DNA of 64,000 nucleotides from Batkoa obscura (taxonomy: Eukaryota; Entomophthoromycota; Entomophthoromycetes; Entomophthorales; Batkoaceae). The notes under the pieces are model-generated. The model made no database searches. It was not told where the DNA came from and was given only the letters and a program-made list of their open reading frames with translations. Location: NCBI GenBank assembly GCA_030770535.1, contig JASVEC010000026.1, forward strand, positions 496,001 to 560,000, given 5' to 3'. Made by a program: the position numbers and the translations under genes. This document shows positions 56,776 through 64,000 of this stretch, in pieces. Position 1 is the stretch's first letter, and each line of letters opens with the position of its first letter.

Positions 56776-58463
56776 AATATGAAATTTATCAAAAAAGTTG
56801 TAAACAACTCCTATATAAATTCAAATACAAATACAAATAATTCAAATGCAATTTTGACTGTAAAAAGAAGGGAAGTAAGTTCCCTTTTTTAACACTGAAT
56901 GCTAAATATCTAACAACCAGAGTAAACCGTAATAGTAATTTTATAGCCCACTTTATTAAAGTTGTTTAGGTGAATTTATAAAATAATACTCTATTCAAAA
57001 CTATAACATACTCATTGAATTGTGACTTTTAACTTATTAAATCATGCTTCATAGCCAAATAGCTCTAAATTATGTCACGAATTTATAAAGATTCCTTTTA
57101 TACTATACTAATCGGTATATTTTTGCACTATAAAATCAACTCATAAAAGAGGCCACTCTTCACTTATTATTGGTGATTGAGTATCTGTATTTTATCCACA
57201 GTTCCAAAATTAGAAAGGCTAACTTTGTATTACAATATCAGGTACTTGGATTAAAAAAGTCAATGTTGTATCCCTTAGGAAAATATGATCAAAAAGGTTC
57301 TTATCCAAATTAAAAATAACAGTAATTGAAATAAAATTTCGGTAGGGACCCATCTTCAAAATTTTAAAGTAAAATTTATTCAATACTTATTGTAAGTCTC
57401 ATACTTAATTTAACTGTCAATCCCTACTTTTATAACTTTAATTAAATATTATCATTATTTTTATAACAAAATTTAGCTGTCTTTCCTTTTTGTTTGTTTA
57501 ATAAAAGCTGTAGCTATCACTTAGGCCTAGTTCTATATACTATTAAATTAGTGCTTAAATTACAACTGACTATAAGAACAAGTAATGCCTAAAGCTTTAT
57601 GAGAATTAGGTGGCTATATTTATTAAAAAGCATAAAGTATATAAATTAGCCCAAATACTAATAGCAGTATCAGAAAAGAAAGTAAACTCCTTTATCATTA
57701 AACATTAAACAAAGATGTATCAAGTAATCTCAGCTAAATAGGTATTTTATATATAATAAAAGCGGTTATCTAATAGTACAACATTTCGCGATTAATTTGG
57801 TTCTAATGCCCTAATTTAACCATAAAATGTTATATACTAATTGGCTCTACTTTAAATTAGCTTGTTATAGTTTATAATGCCAAGAAATATTCGCCATGAG
57901 CTACTATATACTATTACAAGCATTAATATATAAATTTATCAGTTATGAATTTGCGCTTTACCAAGTTATATTTAAATCTACGATTGATTTTTGTTAACAA
58001 TATCAATTATAAGTTTAACAAATACTTTTTAATAATATATCTAAACACTTCTTTAACACTCACTACCTCTAAGTATAGTTGTATCCAAGGATCTAACTCC
58101 AGATTTCAAAAATGATATAGTACTCGTACATTGTATTTATAAAATCTATAAAGACAATTATTGGTTTGTGGTTTATGAAGCTATTATTAATTATGCATAA
58201 AACTTGTTTATTAGCCTTTTTATTAAAGCTTAATTTTACGCTAAAGTAACACTAACCAATCTCATAGAGCTAAACAATTACTTTCTGTTGAGTATTTGTA
58301 GTTTAAAATAATCATTCGCATGTAAAATAGGGGAACTAATACTATATTTAGTCACTCATAATCCACAAATCTTTCTAAATTAAGCTGACTTTGTAAAGAG
58401 AAAACTGCACTTTCCATACCTATCGCCAAAAACTCTTAATCTCTTCGACTTTAATAAACTAAG

Positions 58464-58568
58464 ATATGGGGATGTTTTTTTTGGTCTCATTACTTTTTCC
58501 ATTTTTTAAGCGCTATTTGAGTGGAAAGATTGTTAGTAAAATTCTTAAACAAAAATACATCCCCATAT
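58464..58568 (+). mobile_element. MITE copy 14 (family A)
   Basis: Near-consensus copy, ends ATATGGGGATG and ACATCCCCATAT. Confidence 0.9.
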
Positions 58569-59800
58569 GGTGATTTTCGTATACAAATAATCAAAAGGAG
58601 TGAAAATAGGATGAGTGGCTTAATATCTAAAAGTTGATATTGATATTTCCATTTGGTACAGGAAGGTATTTATTTATACTTTTTAGATGAAATATAGTGA
58701 AATGAGGCGTGAGCATTTGTATTAGGTAGCCTAACGTTTATAACAACTTCTGGAATCCTCGCTTTCGGCGACTCTAGACTAAAAAGCTCTAATTAAATAA
58801 ACCCTATGTAGATTGGACCTAGAGTTATAATAACTTTTATCCGAGTGAGCGATGAATTATGATTTTTGGGTATTTTGTCAAATTTACTATTATTTTGGAA
58901 TTTAAAATTTACTAATAGCTTGTATAGACTCCTTAGCCATCTATGGTTTAAAATACCTTCAGACATACACTATAAGACATTTTCTAATTGTTTTCGCAAT
59001 CAATCGTAAATAGAACCTGCTATCTTTTTTTGTTATTTATGATAAGTTTAAAACAATGAATATCACAAATATAATTTCTTAAAGTTGGAAATATCAAAGT
59101 AAAGCTAAGTTCATTTACAGCTATTAAAAGCCAAAAACCTAAAGCAGTATAGGTATATAAAGTATTAGGGTCATTTTTAAGTATTTTAATAATATATTAG
59201 CTATTATATAAGTATTTTTTATAGTATGTTTATATTATATTATTATCATCATAAACCTAAAAAATAAATGTGATATTATATAATCTACAAATTTAGTACG
59301 AACTATTTTTTCAATTGGTTATGATAGAGTTATTAAACTATAAATTCAATATCTTGATATACACAGCATAGGGATGATTAGTCATGATTAATCTATTGTA
59401 TTTGTTAGTTTGATTTTTATTTATTACTTTTAATATAAAATAAGTAAAAATCAAGACTTACCTTCAATGATTAAATAAAGGGTAAGAATCAACATGTTAA
59501 AAAGATACTATTTTAATCACATTATCAAAAAAACAAAGTCTATCGTAAGCAAAAAAATCCTTTTAAACTCATTTATAAATAAACCTAGCCAGGCTATATC
59601 TACATTCATCATTTGCATAAAAACTTATAAACTTCTTAGTTTAGCTAACAAGTACCTAATGCAGGTTTCCATAAAAAGTAAAAATAAAAAATACTTATTT
59701 ATAGGAATAATATGAGAGTCAGATCCAAACTTCGAATACTATTTGATTACTTTTTAATTACAAAAACTCATTATAAGACATTTTGGAGTTTAAAACTTGT

Positions 59801-59907
59801 ATATGGGGATATATTTTTTTGTTTAAGAATTTTACTAACAATTTTCCCGCTCAAATAGCGCTTAAAAAATGGAAAAAGTAATGAAACCAAAAAAAACATC
59901 CTCATAT
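59801..59907 (-). mobile_element. MITE copy 15 (family A)
   Basis: Reverse-orientation 107-bp copy, ends ATATGGGGATAT and ACATCCTCATAT. Confidence 0.9.
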
Positions 59908-61386
59908 CTTGCTTTATTATTCATTTGCCAATGGCTTTTTTTCTGAATGCAAATAAAGAAAACCATAATATGAAATAAAGGGTAAATTTCAGCTTCTTCG
60001 AATGATATTATAGGTTATATATATATAATATGTTAAACATTCATCTTAATTCATAAATAATTTATAAAACCTCTAAAAAATATTCTTTTAATAGCATTTT
60101 GATTATAGTCTGAGATATCGAATAATCAGGCGAGTTTGAATAAAGCGGGAATTTTCTCTTAAAAATATTCCTTTTTATAGGAAGTTCTTTAATAAACTTT
60201 ACTTTCTATATTGATAAATATATATTATATATGTATATTTGTGATCAGATGTTACCTAATAAAAAAATGTTTATTATATTTGGGACGGAAATAATATAAA
60301 CATCATATACGTTTATGCTATAAACAGGTATTCAAATAGATTTGTATCTATGTAACATGTCACTTTTTATCACAAATTATTTTGCACAATTTCTCAATAT
60401 ATAAGAAACTTGTAATATATAATTGATAGCTTAGTCTAAGTTATTGAAATATATTATTTTAGAAATTCGGACAATTCGATGCCTTTAGGAACTAATACTA
60501 GGACACTAATAATAGTTTAAGGCATGTAAATAATAATATGATGGCATTTAAGATTCCGATTGAAGTACATTATTATTTGAACAAAGTCTTTATTTATTTT
60601 TATGGTTTATTGGGTAATCTATTTTATGATTGTAGCTAGATTAAATTTAAATAAATGTATCTTTTATGCTCAGATAAAATCTAGTGTATTTTATTCATGT
60701 TACCATAAAATCTGTGTGCAATTGACCATATGAAAAATCGCACAAAATTTATTGCCATGTAAAAACTATAAATCGTTTATATCCTGGTTGATATTAATAT
60801 AGTAAATGCTAAAATATCAGTGCTATAACTTAAAGGTATGGGTAAGTACCTAAGCATGAGATACTTAAAGCCAATGATGAATTTTAGTATGATAAAAAAG
60901 CGATGAAAATTAGAATTTGATAGGGGAACCAATCTTTGTTTCATTTATAAGTATATGGTAATTAGGTATTCAATGTATTCCATATAAAATAAAAACTTAT
61001 GAGCTCTTTTTCAGTAAAAAAACCCATAGCTCAATGTTATATAAAACTTCATGAACAACTCAAAATTAAACTATTGCAGTTAAGCTTAAGTCATTACTTA
61101 CAATTTTGATTAATTTCAGTCAATATACAATAATCTTCGTAGTCGTTAAGGTCAGTCAAACTAATTTAGAGCTAAGCTTTAATTTACTACAAAAATCAAA
61201 AGAATGATAATTTATGTAAAAGCCTGAAAATATTTTTACTTAGTGTTTGTGTTGCTCTTTATTTTTATATAATTATGAAAAAGTAAAATACTCTGACTCG
61301 TTGCCAAATAAAATTAAATAAATATACTTATGGGAAAAACTGTTTTATTTTTCATTATTTTTTACACATTTTTAAAGTTATGTAAT

Positions 61387-61493
61387 AAATGGGGGTGTTT
61401 TTTTTGGCTTCATCGCTTTTTCCATCTTTTAAGCACTATTTGAGTGGAAAGATTGTTAGTAAAATTCTTAAACACGAAAATGCATCCCCAAAT
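61387..61493 (+). mobile_element. MITE copy 16 (family A)
   Basis: Copy with AATGGGGGTG and GCATCCCCAAAT ends; it lies 136 bp from the chimeric copy 17. Confidence 0.87.
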
Positions 61494-61629
61494 GTTTAAA
61501 AGAAGACATTCTGATATCTTTTATAAATCTTTACCAGTTTTTACTATATTAAACGGAATGAAGTTATACTTTAATGTTAAAAAACAAGTGCAGAAAGATA
61601 ATGGTTTAAAAGTGATTTATTTATTTGTT

Positions 61630-61730
61630 ATATGGGGGTGTTTTTTTTGGTTTCATTACTTTTTCCATCTTTTAAGCGCTATTTGAGTGGAAAGATGGAA
61701 AAAGTAATGAAGCCAAAAAAAACAACAAAA
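61630..61730. mobile_element. MITE copy 17, left-half foldback chimera
   Basis: Begins as a normal copy (ATATGGGGGTG through TTAAGCGCTATTTGAGTGG). After GGAAAGATGGAAAAAGTAAT it continues as the reverse complement of its own left half (GAAGCCAAAAAAAACA) instead of the usual right half. The usual CCCCATAT end is missing. The result is an almost complete hairpin. Confidence 0.85.
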
Positions 61731-62725
61731 AAGCTTCAAATATTTAGTATTACAATTGTTAATCATCAACCCTATAAATTTTAAAATTATAATATTGAAC
61801 CGATTATTTATTAACATAAATATGATATAAACGATATTAAACAAGTGTTTATATTTTTTGCTATATAGCTTATAGCAAGATATGAATATGGATGATAAAT
61901 AACAGCTGGAAAAGCATTGTTTTTAAACTTAAATAGCTCCGGAATGTATTTAAAAGCACAATTCTCATTAAAACCTAATTCAACTGTTTTTTATCAACCA
62001 ATTTAACATTACTATCAACAAAAGGATTAATAAAGGCCCAGTTTTAATTTTTATATCAATCAAATCCTTACACATTAACAAAAAGAGAAATCCTTATGAA
62101 CTTTTTGTTTTTAAATAGAAAACGTCCAATTTTATATATAGAGCATTATAAAACAATTTCATCCAGTTTTTCTGATTTCTTTTATGTTAATTTATTCACA
62201 ACCATGATTTACTTTGGGAATTTTGAGCTCATCCTTAAATTTAACTACATAGTTTCATTATTGTGATAGAAATAATTTGTGTATCTTAAAAGTCCAGGAA
62301 AATCCGCTGTGAGTGTTTTACATTCACTATCTTCTGCAAGATGGTAATCCCATTATTATATATAAAAGATCAAAACATTGCACTTTTGCCTTTGGTAATA
62401 GAACCATCCAAATGAAGGTCAAAATTTTAATAACGCTTTTGTCTTTTTTATGCTTCTTTATAAGTCATTATTTCAATCGAGTTCTTAAAGAAAAAGGCCC
62501 ATATACTTTGATTAAGACAATTACTTCTATATTGCAACAACTTAATAGAAGTAAATCATTTGTTGTTATAAAGTCAATTAAATAATCTATTGATTTACCT
62601 AAACTCAATTGTCCAGGTTTGTTAAAGGTACACACCGTTTGTAATAAATTCAGTTTTAAAAAATATCTAATCTTTTTAATCTGATTTATGAAAATTTATA
62701 CAAGAACAGTGTTTATTGGCCAATA

Positions 62726-62828
62726 ATATGGGGATGTATTTTTGTGTTTAAGAATTTTACTAACAATTTTTCCACTCAAATAGTGCTTGAAAGATGGAAA
62801 AAGTGATGAAACCAAAAACACCCCATAT
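62726..62828 (-). mobile_element. MITE copy 18 (family A)
   Basis: Reverse-orientation copy, slightly short (103 bp), ends ATATGGGGATGT and ACACCCCATAT. Confidence 0.88.
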
Positions 62829-62941
62829 ATTTAGTAGATTAGACATAGAGGAAGTAACTTTAAGAAAATCGAATTACTCATGCTTTTCCAATCCTATTTA
62901 GCTTAAACAGCTGTTCATTAGAGTTCAGGTTAAAAAAAGAT

Positions 62942-63046
62942 ATATAGATGTATTTTTTTGTTCAAGAATTTCACTAGCAGTTTTTCCACTTAAATAGCGC
63001 TTAAAAAATGGAAAAAGTAAGCAAACCAAGAAAAACACCCCCATAT
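62942..63046 (-). mobile_element. MITE copy 19 (family A)
   Basis: Reverse-orientation copy with a worn left end (ATATAGATGT) and ACACCCCCATAT right end, about 250 bp from the MCM9-like gene. Confidence 0.86.
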
Positions 63047-63294
63047 TGCATTCAATAAAATGTAAAAATAAACTTTTTTTAAAAAAAATTTGATCTTAAT
63101 ACTTCAATTGTATTGAAATGCTTTTTATTAGCTCCTTTTTTCTCATTGTCATTTTTGTTGAGTTAATAAACATTTATTTATTTTGAAAAAAAATCAATGA
63201 AATTCTAAAAAATAATAAAGAACAAATATATTTATAGTTTCTCAAAATAACAATATGTTTAATCTAATCAAAATTTTAAAAAAATTTTAGACTA

Positions 63295-64000
63295 TTATTC
63301 TAGAAGGATGTTAGAAAGGCCTAAGGCATGAAGTATAGTAGCAGCTAAAATAACAGTTAAAAATAAAAGGCGAAGTCAGGAGAAAAAATTACCTTGTTCT
63401 TTTGCTTCTTCATCAGGATTTTCAAAAAATGTAGATTTGATTAGTTTTACTGGATTATTAACTAGTCTAGGTATAAAAAAATTACCAGCAGTTGCAATTT
63501 CCATCAATAGAATAATTTGACATGCATCTATATAATCAACTTGGTTTTTGAAGCACAACCTTGCATGTGCTTGAGCTAAACGAATCAATGCTTCTAAAAA
63601 TCTTACTGTGGTCCTAGATTTATCCTGCTCTTTCATTCTTACTAAATGATAATACTTAGTAAATATTAGATCTACTTCTTTACTGATTCTTGGCTGATAT
63701 TCATTTTGTACATAATTGATGTAATCCCTTAATTGCTCAATGTTAAACTCGGTGTTATTTTCATCGCTTTTAACTCCATCTAATTCTCTCATTAATATAT
63801 AATCGGCAATTTTACTATGTCTATTATTATCTATTGAATTAAATAAAATCATTTAAATATTACTCATCCCATTCTAAATCTTTATCATCTAATATTATCA
63901 AAATCATATCAAAACGTGATAACAATGGTCCCGCTAGTGCTAAATTTGTACTCAAACTTTGATTGGGATCATAATTCCCTTTTGGATTTGTTGCTGCTAA
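63295..64000 (-). CDS. MCM9-like replicative-helicase family ATPase, 3' part
   Basis: The gene enters from the right edge. Exons are 63864-64000, 63393-63820 and 63295-63344. The first reads [14 protein letters not shown], then [20 protein letters not shown] and KDLEWDE. Here SRFD is the MCM arginine finger, and the LDDKDLEWD stretch is of the MCM9 kind, not MCM2-7 or MCM8. Splicing GA to ACAT gives [11 protein letters not shown]. The lid helices contain [20 protein letters not shown] and the end is [21 protein letters not shown]9 works with MCM8 in homologous recombination and mismatch repair. No long C-terminal extension as in animals is present. Confidence 0.8.

Larger units (their letters stand above)
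56301..63294. other. Gene-poor region, 7 kb
   Basis: Carries MITE copies 14-19, several clustered between 61.4 and 63.05 kb, and a possible membrane-protein exon (56536-56775). Frames at 59494-59715 and 62313-62585 lack recognisable content. The frames over 61444-61844 are made by MITE sequence. The rest shows no signal. Confidence 0.55.

Noticed and set aside
59494-59715. Plus frame of 73 codons, basic
   Set aside because: Lys/Ile/Asn-rich composition expected by chance; no motif, promoter or neighbour supports it.
62313-62585. Plus frame of 90 codons starting at GTG
   Set aside because: Mixed hydrophobic/basic composition without motif and with a non-ATG start; could not be tied to any gene.
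1-64000. CRISPR array, bacterial operon or prophage content
   Set aside because: No regularly spaced direct repeats; genes are intron-bearing and eukaryotic, so prokaryotic systems are not expected.

Overview
The window is very AT-rich eukaryotic nuclear DNA from what looks like an early-diverging fungus. Fungal markers are an ERMES subunit (Mdm34), a GH72 glucanosyltransferase with an X8/CBM43 module, a Zn2Cys6 regulator and a PAS-GATA factor of white-collar type. Housekeeping genes are split by many introns of about 40-100 bp. One intron is of the AT-AC U12 class, and MCM9-like and RlmN-like genes are present, features rarely kept in Dikarya. Together with a rhodopsin-type 7TM receptor and possible F-box/LRR and receptor relics, this suggests Zoopagomycota/Entomophthoromycotina (Conidiobolus-like). 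That placement is inference.

There are two gene islands. The left one (1-9923) holds the end of a PDK1-like kinase, MsrA, a RanBPM/Gid1 homologue, an unassigned partial gene, tRNA-Ile(AAU), prefoldin 5, Prp46/PRL1 and Mdm34. The right one (33644-51935) holds the PAS-GATA factor, a 2-oxoglutarate/Fe(II) oxygenase, ATP synthase OSCP, an RlmN-like radical-SAM enzyme, CCT6, Rpa12, Sly1, Nop10 and Bfr2/AATF. These genes serve protein folding, ribosome and snoRNP assembly, Pol I transcription, splicing, ER-Golgi fusion and mitochondrial functions. Neighbours are often divergent or convergent with short spacers. The window ends in the 3' part of an MCM9-like gene.

Between and beyond the islands (9924-33643 and 51936-63294) lies gene-poor DNA. 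It carries a few intronless accessory genes, some with a clear TATA box: an ankyrin-repeat protein, a 7TM receptor and a short Zn2Cys6 protein. It also carries relics: a GH72 gene with in-frame stops, a probable LRR-type relic, a tRNA-like relic and decayed retroelement-like material. Nineteen copies of one roughly 105-bp terminal-inverted-repeat element (a MITE) are scattered in both orientations. Seventeen lie in the gene-poor DNA, two are in spacers of the left island, and none is inside a coding exon. One copy is a chimera in which the left half is followed by its own reverse complement. A separate structure at 28.8-30.3 kb is a perfect 364-bp inverted repeat whose arms continue outward into clearly diverged but still related sequence.

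The observations most worth checking are the AT-AC intron in prefoldin 5, the MCM9-like and RlmN-like genes, the perfect inverted repeat, and the GH72 frame whose four stops could each arise by a C-to-T change. I found no clear undescribed defence-like or other multi-gene system.
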